DNA of 8,122 nt from Alsobacter sp040380755 (GCA_040380755.1 JBEIIL010000149.1:1-8122), one strand, 5' to 3'; positions 1 to 7,310 are shown, numbered from the stretch's first letter. Notes: generated from the letters alone by a model not told the origin. Made by a program: numbers and translations.

Positions 1-2
1 CG

Positions 3-1160
3 CCACGCGCGGCCGCCCGTCCGGCGCCGGCTCCCGCGGTCGAGGGGCCGCGCGGACGTGTCCGCGCTCTAGGGCCGGCGCCGTCGCCCTACCGGTCCGA
101 CCCGGATGACGCGCAGCCCGACGGCAAGGCGGCGGCACCGCCTCCGGCTGTCGCGGTTGAGCCCACCAAGGTCCAGACCGTCACCGTGTCGGCCGACGAG
201 GCCGGCATGCGCATCGACCGCTTCCTCGAGGCGCGCTTCCCGGGCCTATCGTTCAGCCATATCCAGCGGGTCGTCCGCAAGGGCGAGCTGCGCGTGGAGG
301 GACGCCGGGTCGAGACCAAGGACCGGCTCGAGCCCGGCCAGAAGGTGCGCATCCCTCCGCTGTCGCTGACGCCGCCGACGGACAAGCCACGCGCCTCGGA
401 CGCCGATAACGAGATCCGGCAGTTCCTCAAGGGCATCACGCTCTACGAGGACGACGACGTGCTGGTGTTCGACAAGCCGATGGGGCTTGCCGTCCAGGGC
501 GGGTCGGGCATGCGTCGGCACATGGACGGGCTGCTGACAGCGCTCACCGACGCCAAGGGGCAGAAGCCACGGCTCGTCCATCGGCTCGACAAGGACACGT
601 CGGGCTGCCTCGTCGTCGCCAAGACGCGCTTTGCCGCAGCGGCCCTGGCCAAGAGCTTCCGCTCGCGCGACACCCGCAAGACCTACTGGGCGCTGGTGGC
701 CGGCGTGCCGCGGGTGAAGCAGGGCCGGGTCTCGACCTATCTGGCGCGTGACGAGGACGAGGAGGCCGAGGGCCGGATGAAGGTGGTCAAGCATGGCGAC
801 GAGGGTGCCAGCCATGCGGTGACCTATTATGCGGTGGTGGAGACGGCGGCGCAGAAACTCGCCTGGCTGAGCCTGAAGCCGGTGACCGGCCGGACGCACC
901 AGCTGCGTGCCCACACGGCGCACATCGGCAACCCGATCATCGGCGACGCGAAGTATTTCAAGGTGGAGAACTGGGAGCTGCCCGGCGGCATCCAGAACCG
1001 GTTGCACCTGATGGCGCGGCGGATCGTCATTCCGCATCCGCGCGGCGGCAAGGCCATCGACGTCACGGCGCCGCTGCCGGCACACATGCAGCAGAGCTGG
1101 AACCTGCTCGGCTTCGAGGTCGGACGCTTCGACCCGATCGTCGATGCGCCGGAGGAATAG
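3..1160 (+). CDS. rluC: RluC/RluA-family 23S rRNA pseudouridine synthase, 5' end not in window
   Basis: This enzyme isomerises specific uridines to pseudouridine in 23S rRNA during cytoplasmic ribosome maturation. Numbering from the GTG at 186, residues about 8-60 form an S4 RNA-binding domain (MRIDRFLEARFPGLSFSHIQ, then GELRVEGRRV). The RluA-type synthase domain follows, with the signature HRLDKDTSG at 132-140; D135 is the expected catalytic aspartate. Downstream GRTHQLRAH is the usual conserved block of this domain. The frame is open from base 3 with no stop, and the residues just before the GTG (VQTVTV) look like the normal conserved start of the S4 region. A Pro/Ala-rich, probably disordered stretch precedes them. 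I therefore think translation starts upstream of the window and that GTG 186 is a fallback start (324 aa). RluC is the best guess among RluA paralogues. The gene converges on the pilin gene across a hairpin. Confidence 0.9.
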   Translation, partial: PRAAARPAPAPAVEGPRGRVRALGPAPSPYRSDPDDAQPDGKAAAPPPAVAVEPTKVQTVTVSADEAGMRIDRFLEARFPGLSFSHIQRVVRKGELRVEGRRVETKDRLEPGQKVRIPPLSLTPPTDKPRASDADNEIRQFLKGITLYEDDDVLVFDKPMGLAVQGGSGMRRHMDGLLTALTDAKGQKPRLVHRLDKDTSGCLVVAKTRFAAAALAKSFRSRDTRKTYWALVAGVPRVKQGRVSTYLARDEDEEAEGRMKVVKHGDEGASHAVTYYAVVETAAQKLAWLSLKPVTGRTHQLRAHTAHIGNPIIGDAKYFKVENWELPGGIQNRLHLMARRIVIPHPRGGKAIDVTAPLPAHMQQSWNLLGFEVGRFDPIVDAPEE

Positions 1161-1170
1161 GCGGGAAGAC

Positions 1171-1199
1171 AGGCGCGCGAGCCGGCGACCCGCGCGCCT
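1171..1199. terminator. GC-rich hairpin between convergent genes
   Basis: A perfect 9-bp inverted repeat (AGGCGCGCG at 1171-1179, CGCGCGCCT at 1191-1199) encloses an 11-nt loop. It lies between the stop of the pseudouridine synthase (1160) and the stop of the convergent pilin gene (1205). Position and stem strength suit a bidirectional terminator. Neither side has a run of T, so it is not a textbook intrinsic terminator. Confidence 0.55.
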
Positions 1200-1204
1200 C
1201 GTGA

Positions 1205-1378
1205 TCAGTTGGCGGAGTTGAGCTTCGAACCCACCGTCGAGAAGGTGCTCGACAGGTTGTTCTTCAGGCCCTGCAGCGAGGCGATGAGGCCGATGGCGAC
1301 GATGGCGGCGATCAGGCCGTATTCGATCGCGGTGGCGCCGGACTCGTCACGGACAAATTTGGCAATGAGGTTCGACAT
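1205..1378 (-). CDS. Flp family type IVb pilin
   Basis: This is a 57-residue prepilin of the Flp/Fap family, the major subunit of tight-adherence (Tad) pili that are exported and assembled at the cell surface. The leader is short and basic (residues 1-14, ending DESG). It is followed by ATAIEYGLIAAIVAIGLIA, the hallmark G/xxxxEY processing site: cleavage by the prepilin peptidase is expected between G14 and A15, and E19-Y20 is the conserved pair. Residues about 18-35 form the single hydrophobic helix. The polar tail has NNLSSTFSTVGSKLN. The start ATG at 1378 has AGGAGC (1387-1392) eight bases upstream; a longer in-frame extension to 1483 has no comparable site and does not look like pilin leader. 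No tad/cpa assembly genes or peptidase are visible nearby, so this is an isolated copy that must rely on machinery elsewhere. Confidence 0.92.
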   Translation of the reverse strand: MSNLIAKFVRDESGATAIEYGLIAAIVAIGLIASLQGLKNNLSSTFSTVGSKLNSAN

Positions 1379-1386
1379 GAAATGTG

Positions 1387-1392
1387 CTCCTG
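1387..1392 (-). promoter_or_regulatory. ribosome binding site of the Flp pilin gene
   Basis: On the minus strand AGGAGC lies 8 nt before the ATG at 1378. It fixes the start at the short 57-residue pilin rather than an upstream in-frame ATG. Confidence 0.75.
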
Positions 1393-1618
1393 AACAATGA
1401 CATCGCTCTTTGCGGCGATGGGGAGAGCCTAGCCGACGAATATTAATTTCAACTGCTACGTTTCTTAGGCAATTGCGCGTCATGCGTGAGAACTACAACT
1501 CGGAATAGGCGCTGGCCCCCTGCTGCTGTGGCTGTCTTGGGGCGTGGTGAAAAATGGGTGAACGCCAGGCCCGTCTTGCCGGACCTGCAGGCTGGACAAG
1601 CCGGCCCGCGCGCGCCAC
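1393..1618. promoter_or_regulatory. divergent intergenic region between flp and the ATP12 gene
   Basis: This gap separates the divergently read pilin and ATP12-family genes and should hold both promoters. The stretch at about 1436-1475 is strikingly AT-rich for this window (it includes AATATTAATTT). Read on the minus strand it contains TTGAAA followed 15 nt later by TAGGCT, a loose -35/-10 pair for the pilin gene with a short spacer. No convincing promoter motif or strong Shine-Dalgarno was seen for the plus-strand gene. From 1500 to 1618 the composition returns to GC-rich, and I see no separate gene there. Confidence 0.4.
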
Positions 1619-2416
1619 ATGGCCCGCATGAGTGCCGACATCCCCGACTGGTTTCCCGACGACGGGGGCCGCCCCGACCCGATGCGGGCCGCGCGCGCCG
1701 CACAGGCGAAGCCGGCGCTGCCGCGGCGGTTCTACGCCGAGGCCGGCCTGCGCGAGGAGGCGGGCGGTTTCGTGCTGGTGCTGGACGGACGCCCGGCGCG
1801 GACGCCCGGCCGGTCGCCGCTCGCCCTGCCGGGACGAGTTGCTGCGGCAGCGCTGGCCGCCGAGTGGCAGGCGCAGCGCGACACGATTGATCCGGCGACG
1901 ATGCCGCTGACCCGGCTGGCCAACACCGCCATCGACGGGGTGGCGCCAGCGATGGCGCGGGTCGCCGAGGAGGTTGCGCGCTACGGCGGATCCGACCTGC
2001 TGTGCTACCGCGCCGGTGAGCCGCCGCGGCTGGTCGAGCGGCAGGACGCGCTGTGGAATCCGGTGCTCGACTGGGTGCGTGACGCACTGGGTGCCCGGTT
2101 CATCCTGGCGCAGGGTGTGGTGTTCGTCGCCCAGCCCGAGCCGGCGCGCGAGGCGGTGCGGCGCGCGGTGGATGCGATCGCCGATCCGTTCGCCCTGGCG
2201 GCACTGTCGACCGTGACCAGCCTCACGGGCTCGGTGCTGCTGGGCCTCGCCCTGGCGCACGGCCATCTCGACACCGCCGCCGCCTGGACGGCGGCGCATT
2301 GCGACGAGGACTTCCAGATGGAGGTCTGGGGGGCGGACGACGAGGCGCTGGAGCGCCGCGCAAGGCGCTGGGCCGAGATGCAGGCGGCGGCCGTCCTGCT
2401 GGCGCCGCAGGGCTAG
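1619..2416 (+). CDS. ATP12 family chaperone for F1-ATPase assembly
   Basis: ATP12-family proteins bind the free alpha subunit of F1-ATPase and help assemble the ATP synthase catalytic head. This 265-residue product matches the family over its length. It has DPMRAARAAQ...LPRRFY at 20-39, which precedes the beta-rich N-terminal part (LVLDGRPARTPGRSPLALP). MPLTRLANTAIDGV at 95-108 and YGGSDLLCYRAG at 122-133 are followed by a W-N-P block at 146-148. GVVFVAQP at 166-173, STVTSLTGSVLLGLAL at 197-212 and AAHCDEDFQMEVWG at 225-238 complete the helical C-terminal half. The length is normal. ATG 1619 or ATG 1628 (MSADIP) could be the start; neither has a clear Shine-Dalgarno, so the first few residues are uncertain. 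It lies 66 nt upstream of ohr in the same direction and may be cotranscribed with it. Confidence 0.93.
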   Translation: MARMSADIPDWFPDDGGRPDPMRAARAAQAKPALPRRFYAEAGLREEAGGFVLVLDGRPARTPGRSPLALPGRVAAAALAAEWQAQRDTIDPATMPLTRLANTAIDGVAPAMARVAEEVARYGGSDLLCYRAGEPPRLVERQDALWNPVLDWVRDALGARFILAQGVVFVAQPEPAREAVRRAVDAIADPFALAALSTVTSLTGSVLLGLALAHGHLDTAAAWTAAHCDEDFQMEVWGADDEALERRARRWAEMQAAAVLLAPQG

Positions 2417-2471
2417 ATCGCGGGTGTGCAGCGCCTATCTGGGGAGCATTGCGGCCGGTTTGCCGCCCCAC

Positions 2472-2476
2472 AGGAG
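2472..2476 (+). promoter_or_regulatory. ribosome binding site of ohr
   Basis: AGGAG lies 6 nt before the ATG at 2483. It decides this start over an in-frame GTG at 2426 that would add 19 residues unlike the family. Confidence 0.8.
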
Positions 2477-2482
2477 ATCGCC

Positions 2483-2905
2483 ATGGACCATCCCAAGATT
2501 GTCTACACCGCCCATGCATCAGCCACCGGCGGCCGTGACGGGCACGCCAGGTCGTCGGACGGCCTTGTCGACGTCAAGCTTGCCGTGCCGAAGGAGATGG
2601 GCGGCGCGGGTGGCGGCAGCAACCCCGAGCAGCTGTTCGCCTCGGGCTATTCGGCCTGCTTCCTCGGCGCGATCCGCTTCGTCGCCGGCAAGGAGAAGCT
2701 CAAGATCGCCGACGATGCGACAGTCGAGGCGGCAGTCGGCATCGGGCCAATCCCGACGGGCTTTGCCATCAAGGTCGACCTGACGGTGACGCTGCCTGGG
2801 CTCGAGCCCGCCAAGGCGCAGGAGATCGTCGACGCGGCCCATATCGTCTGCCCGTATTCCAACGCTACCCGCGGCAATGTCGAGGTGACGATCACCGTCG
2901 CCTGA
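2483..2905 (+). CDS. ohr: organic hydroperoxide resistance protein (Ohr subfamily peroxidase)
   Basis: Ohr is a small cytoplasmic thiol peroxidase of the OsmC/Ohr superfamily. It reduces organic and fatty-acid hydroperoxides using dihydrolipoyl-type reductants. The 140-residue product is of normal length and starts MDHPKIVYTAHA. The expected active-site residues are all present: R18 in the ATGGRDG loop, E49 in the NPEQLFA segment, the peroxidatic C59 in the GYSACFLGAI helix and the resolving C123 in HIVCPYSNATRGN. The C123 context and two-cysteine pattern place it with Ohr rather than OsmC. The gene follows the ATP12-family gene by 66 nt and is followed by a hairpin. No ohrR (MarR-type repressor) is encoded in this window, and no AT-rich OhrR-like operator is visible in front of it. 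Regulation is therefore unknown. Confidence 0.95.
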   Translation: MDHPKIVYTAHASATGGRDGHARSSDGLVDVKLAVPKEMGGAGGGSNPEQLFASGYSACFLGAIRFVAGKEKLKIADDATVEAAVGIGPIPTGFAIKVDLTVTLPGLEPAKAQEIVDAAHIVCPYSNATRGNVEVTITVA

Positions 2906-2910
2906 CGCAT

Positions 2911-2945
2911 GAACCGCGGCGGCGCGGTTGGTGCCGCGGCGGTTC
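2911..2945 (+). terminator. hairpin downstream of ohr
   Basis: GAACCGC (2911-2917) can pair with GCGGTTC (2939-2945), and the stem continues with GGC/GCC after a small bulge. An alternative smaller stem pairs AACCGC (2912-2917) with GCGGTT (2924-2929). It starts 5 nt after the ohr stop and is followed by C/T-rich sequence, but no T run. It is a plausible transcript end that would isolate ohr from pccB. Confidence 0.4.
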
Positions 2946-3031
2946 CCCCGCGCATCCTCCCCCTTCCGTCGCAGTGTCGTGCCGTCACACAGCATGCTAA
3001 GCAGCCGGACGATCTGGACGGAGTGCAGGGC

Positions 3032-4549
<1,518 letters not shown>

Positions 4550-4564
<15 letters not shown>

Positions 4565-4599
4565 GGCTGGCGTCGGTGCCACACCCCCTGGGGAAGGTT
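4550..4599 (+). repeat. 9-bp inverted repeat spanning the pccB stop codon
   Basis: AACCTTCCC (4550-4558) and GGGAAGGTT (4591-4599) are perfect inverted arms with a 32-nt spacer that contains the pccB TAA and a small inner stem (TGGC 4568-4571, GCCA 4578-4581). It could fold as a two-part hairpin at the 3' end of the pccB message, acting as a terminator or stabiliser. There is no T tract after it. Confidence 0.4.
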
Positions 4600-4693
4600 A
4601 AGTCCGTCTCAAGCATGACCTGAAAAGACCGGGCTATCTTCACGCTTCGGCCATGCTTGCCGGATGATCCTGCGCCGATCGAAGGGTCCGCTC

Positions 4694-4698
4694 AGGAG
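4694..4698 (+). promoter_or_regulatory. ribosome binding site selecting a GTG start
   Basis: AGGAG lies 6 nt before GTG 4705. It favours this start over the in-frame TTG at 4657, which lacks such a site. Confidence 0.7.
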
Positions 4699-4704
4699 TA
4701 TCCC

Positions 4705-5700
4705 GTGACCGAACGTCCCGCGTTGCCCGCCGCCGTCGCCGCCGCCGTTGCGGCCGGCCTGACCGAGGAGGGCGTCCGCACCGTCCGCCACGCCGTCTAC
4801 GAGGATGGCGCGATCTGCCTTGCCGATGCCGACATGCTGTTTGCCGTCCTCGCCGCGGTCGGCGATGGCCGCTGCCCGCAGTGGCCGGAGCTGTTCGTCG
4901 AGGCCATGGCCAACATCATGGTCGACCAGGTCGAGCCGCAAGGCTACGTCTCGCAGACCAATGCCGACTGGTTGATCGGGCGCATGCGCGGCGATGGCCG
5001 CGTGCTGCGCACTACCGAATTCGCCGCGCTGATCGCCGTGATCGAGAAGGCCCGCAGCATCCCCGATGCACTTGCTGCCTTTGCGCTGGGCCTCGTGCAC
5101 GAGGCCATCGTGTCGGGCAACGGATTGCTCGGTCCGGCCGGTGTCCAGGGAACCGTGACCGCAGCGGACACCGAGGCCCTGCGCAAGATCCTGCACGCGG
5201 CTTCGAGCGAGGGCTTCGGCTTCATCACCCGGGCCGAGGCCGAAGTGCTCTTCGCCATCGCCGATGCCACCGCCGGTCGCGACAACGACCCGGGCTTCGA
5301 CGACCTGTTCGCCCGCGCGGTCGGCAACCACCTGATCGCCGCCGGCGGACGGCACCCGCCGACGGTCAACGAGGCGCTGCACCGCGAACGCTGGCTCGAC
5401 CAGCGCCAGTCCACAGCCCAGGGCGTCGGCCGGTTCTTCGCCCGCTCGCTGTCGGCGGTGATCTCCGGTGACGCCTTCACGGCGTGCACGGGCGGCTGGG
5501 TCGCCGATCGTGCCGCCGACGGCTTCATGCAGAACGCCGTGCAGGCGATCAGCGAGGGCGAGGCGCGCTGGGTGGTCGAGCGCATCACCCGCGACGGCAA
5601 GGTCTCGTCCGCCGAGACGCGGCTGCTGGCCTTCATCCGCGACGATGGCGCGCCGGTGCCCGCCGTGATGCGGCCACTGCTCGAGCGTATCGCCGCCTGA
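4705..5700 (+). CDS. unrecognised two-module helical protein, paralogous to the gene at 6757
   Basis: I do not recognise this 331-residue family. It has no signal peptide or membrane segment and is predicted soluble and mostly helical. It contains two copies of one module. Module 1 (about 19-137) runs EDGAICLADADMLF (33-46), WPELFVEAMANIMV (60-73), GYVSQTNADWLIGRM (80-94) and DGRVLRTTEFAALIA (97-111). Module 2 (about 150-331) runs EGFGFITRAEAEVLF (169-183) and FDDLFARAVGNHLI (198-211). It then has an extra stretch of about 70 residues (213-282) before EARWVVERI (286-294) and DGKVSSAETRLLAFI (297-311). The DGxVSxxE pattern faintly recalls TerB-like domains, but that is only a suggestion. It sits 140 nt after pccB in the same direction. 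It converges with the glycosyltransferase gene, whose stop is 11 nt away. The GTG start has a good AGGAG site. Codon use looks like that of its neighbours, so recent transfer is not indicated. Confidence 0.85.
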   Translation: MTERPALPAAVAAAVAAGLTEEGVRTVRHAVYEDGAICLADADMLFAVLAAVGDGRCPQWPELFVEAMANIMVDQVEPQGYVSQTNADWLIGRMRGDGRVLRTTEFAALIAVIEKARSIPDALAAFALGLVHEAIVSGNGLLGPAGVQGTVTAADTEALRKILHAASSEGFGFITRAEAEVLFAIADATAGRDNDPGFDDLFARAVGNHLIAAGGRHPPTVNEALHRERWLDQRQSTAQGVGRFFARSLSAVISGDAFTACTGGWVADRAADGFMQNAVQAISEGEARWVVERITRDGKVSSAETRLLAFIRDDGAPVPAVMRPLLERIAA

Positions 5701-5704
5701 GGCG

Positions 5705-5721
5705 GCGGCGCTCAGCGCCGC
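5705..5721. terminator. palindromic hairpin at convergent gene ends
   Basis: GCGGCGCT (5705-5712) and AGCGCCGC (5714-5721) form a near-perfect palindrome, giving a GC stem with a CTCAG loop. It starts 4 nt after the stop of the plus-strand gene and contains the minus-strand glycosyltransferase stop codon (5712-5714) in its loop region. The location suits a shared bidirectional terminator; no T run is present. Confidence 0.45.
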
Positions 5722-6536
5722 GCCACAAAATCCTGGAAGTTGAGGTCCGACTCGACACGCCGGGCCTCCGCGAAAGACGCGTTGAGCGCCCGCTTGGCGG
5801 CAAAGCCCGCCTGCGCCACCGGTCGCAGCGCAGCCGGAAGGCCGAACCCGTCGCCCGTGGCCAGCCTGGCCTCATAGCCCGCATAGGCCCCATCGAACGC
5901 CGCCTCGGCGCGCGCATCGTTGCACATTGACCCGCTGCCGATTCGGTAGACATAGGACGCCTTCGGCAGCACGGGCAGGGTTCCGATCCGGCCGATCAGC
6001 TGCATGTTGGCGACCACATCCTCGGCGAACTCGACGCCCTCGGTGCGTGGCTGCGCGTGATCGCGGCGCACCAGCGGGACCAGCGGCATTGACAGTGCGC
6101 AGAAGGCGGCCATGTCGAGCTGTGTCGGGGCAGCGAGATCGCGCAAAGGCCGGTCCAGCGAAGCGCCGTCGGTCGCGGCGACGGCCTGCAGATTGTCGGC
6201 GGCTGCGCCATGCTCCGCCGCGATCGGCAGAAGCGTCGACAGCCGGGACGGCGTGATGGCGTCGTCGGCGTCGAGCTGGGTGATGAAATCGCCTGTCGCA
6301 ATCGCCAGTCCGACATTGCGGGCGCGATGGCACCCGGTGCGCACGCCGCCGGTTGCGATGAAGAGCAGCCGCCTGTCGGTGATGCCGGCGGCCTTCAGCA
6401 GGGCCGCGTAGTCGCGCCGGTCGTCGGCGACGACGATGCCCTCCCAGTCGGCATGGTCCTGCGCGAGGAGGCTTGCCACGGCGGTGGCGAGCGTGTCCTG
6501 CGCGTCGCAGGCGGGGATGATGACCGATACGCGCAT
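5712..6536 (-). CDS. family 2 glycosyltransferase
   Basis: This 274-residue protein is a GT-A-fold inverting glycosyltransferase (GT2). It probably moves a sugar from a nucleotide donor to a surface glycan, lipid or protein acceptor in the cytoplasm. The N-terminus MRVSVIIPACDAQDTLATAV is the classic GT2 opening strand and helix. VVADD (35-39) is the nucleotide-binding acidic pair, and RARNVGLAIATGDF (71-84) precedes the metal-binding DxD site LDADD (88-92). FAEDVV, with E172-D173, fits the usual catalytic-base position. There is no transmembrane segment, unlike processive synthases such as cellulose synthase. Donor and acceptor cannot be read from the sequence. ATG 6536 has AGGAA 6 nt upstream on the minus strand (6543-6547). 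It is the only minus-strand gene between pccB and pccA and has no glycan cluster around it. Confidence 0.9.
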   Translation of the reverse strand: MRVSVIIPACDAQDTLATAVASLLAQDHADWEGIVVADDRRDYAALLKAAGITDRRLLFIATGGVRTGCHRARNVGLAIATGDFITQLDADDAITPSRLSTLLPIAAEHGAAADNLQAVAATDGASLDRPLRDLAAPTQLDMAAFCALSMPLVPLVRRDHAQPRTEGVEFAEDVVANMQLIGRIGTLPVLPKASYVYRIGSGSMCNDARAEAAFDGAYAGYEARLATGDGFGLPAALRPVAQAGFAAKRALNASFAEARRVESDLNFQDFVARR

Positions 6537-6547
6537 GCGGTGTTCCT

Positions 6548-6742
6548 GGCGTGGACGGCCAGATGGCGCCCTGTCGCTTCGCGGTCAAGTCCTGGTGCGG
6601 GGATTCATGTCCAAGAAACCACGCCTCGTGAGTTCTGTTTAACCTGAAGAACCATTCATATTCGCCTCTTAACACCCTGTCCATGGGTGTGGATCAATAG
6701 TTATCGCGTCAAATAAAACATAATCCCATCGAATACAGATGG
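6548..6742. promoter_or_regulatory. divergent intergenic region with AT-rich promoter-like core
   Basis: This gap separates the divergent glycosyltransferase gene and the small module gene. Bases about 6630-6735 are much richer in A and T than the rest of the window and include CATAAT (6719-6724), a good -10-like hexamer for the plus-strand gene. No well-spaced -35 element was found. An inverted repeat ACACCC (6672-6677) / GGGTGT (6685-6690) with a 7-nt spacer could be an operator or a small hairpin. No coding sequence is supported here. Confidence 0.45.
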
Positions 6743-6747
6743 GGAGG
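6743..6747 (+). promoter_or_regulatory. ribosome binding site deciding the start at 6757
   Basis: GGAGG lies 9 nt before ATG 6757. The in-frame ATG at 6739 directly abuts this site and is therefore unlikely to be the start. Confidence 0.7.
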
Positions 6748-6756
6748 CCAGGGCAG

Positions 6757-7197
6757 ATGAGCGGCAATCGCATCCAGAAGATCGTGATCAGGGCGATCGA
6801 GAAACAGTCCATCACGATGGACCACGTGCAGGACCTGCGCAACGCGATCGGCGAGGAAGGCTTCATCAGCCGCGCCGAAGCCGAGGCACTGATCCGCATG
6901 GAACTGATGGTGGAGACGGCGGTGGCGCCGTGGGCCGATCTCTTCGTCGAGACGCTCACTGCCCATCTGGTGTGGGACTGCCGGCCGACCGGCTATGTCC
7001 GCCACGAGGACGCGGCCTGGCTGGCCGGCTGCTGCGCCCGTCCGCGGCTCGGCGGCGGGCATCACATCGGCGCGCTGATGGTGGCGCTGGTGCGCGAGGC
7101 CGAGCAGGTCGACGGCAGCCTGATCGCCATGGCGCTGGCGGAGAACCGGACCTTTCCGGTCTGCGAGACCAGCGCGGCGAACCACGCCGCCGCCTGA
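6757..7197 (+). CDS. unrecognised single-module helical protein, paralogue of the gene at 4705
   Basis: This 146-residue protein belongs to no family I can name. It carries one copy of the module found twice in the gene at 4705-5700. The blocks are EEGFISRAEAEALI (33-46), WADLFVETLTAHLV (59-72), TGYVRHEDAAWLAG (78-91) and a helical end HIGALMVALVREAEQVDGSLIAMALAEN (103-130, with positions 116-120 EQVDG). The third block matches module 1 of the larger protein best, while the first block is closest to its module 2. The DG-[RK]-V motif is degenerate here (PRLGGG at 96-101), and two adjacent cysteines (C92, C93) replace residues of the module. The protein is soluble, with no signal peptide or membrane segment. 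It lies 113 nt upstream of pccA in the same direction and could share its transcript, though hairpins lie between them. Confidence 0.82.
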   Translation: MSGNRIQKIVIRAIEKQSITMDHVQDLRNAIGEEGFISRAEAEALIRMELMVETAVAPWADLFVETLTAHLVWDCRPTGYVRHEDAAWLAGCCARPRLGGGHHIGALMVALVREAEQVDGSLIAMALAENRTFPVCETSAANHAAA

Positions 7198-7221
7198 GCG
7201 AAGCGCCACAGACCGGATTTC

Positions 7222-7235
7222 GGGCGTCTGCGCCC
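7222..7235 (+). terminator. short hairpin after the small module gene
   Basis: GGGCG (7222-7226) pairs with CGCCC (7231-7235) around a TCTG tetraloop, followed by TTCGATC. The stem is only 5 bp and the T content after it is weak, so this is a minor terminator candidate at best. Confidence 0.25.
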
Positions 7236-7274
7236 TTCGATCAGTGGACGCGCCGAGTCCCAGCTTCTAGAACG

Positions 7275-7310
7275 GCCCTTGTCATACTTCCCTCGCTGAC
7301 GGGACAGGGC
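7275..7310 (+). promoter_or_regulatory. possible leader hairpin abutting the pccA start codon
   Basis: GCCCT-GTC (7275-7283, with one bulged T at 7279 or 7280) can pair with GACAGGGC (7303-7310), leaving a 19-nt loop. The 3' arm ends at the base before the pccA ATG and covers the only purine-rich sequence that could serve as its ribosome binding site. This would allow translational control, but it is inferred from pairing alone. Confidence 0.3.

Noticed and set aside
246..1085. 279-codon minus-strand open frame opposite the pseudouridine synthase
   Set aside because: Antisense frame of a conserved gene with a full catalytic motif; no recognisable protein features of its own.
1486..1890. 134-codon plus-strand frame starting in the flp/ATP12 gap
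   Set aside because: It overlaps the ATP12 gene out of frame, is Arg/Pro/Ala-rich and has no family motif.
2451..2466. Small hairpin GCGGC-CGGTTT-GCCGC in front of ohr as a regulator
   Set aside because: The stem is only 5 bp and such GC pairings are common in this composition; there is no support for a regulatory role.
4609..5382. 257-codon minus-strand open frame opposite the large module gene
   Set aside because: The plus-strand frame has a good RBS, a repeated module and a paralogue nearby; the minus frame has the compositional look of an antisense frame.
6639..6672. Possible CtrA-type site (TTAA half-sites at 6639-6642 and 6669-6672)
   Set aside because: The half-sites are 26 nt apart instead of 7, and the bases at the expected second half-site do not match.
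5872..6684. 270-codon alternative minus-strand frame overlapping the glycosyltransferase
   Set aside because: Arg-rich out-of-frame translation; the glycosyltransferase frame has the GT2 motifs and an RBS.
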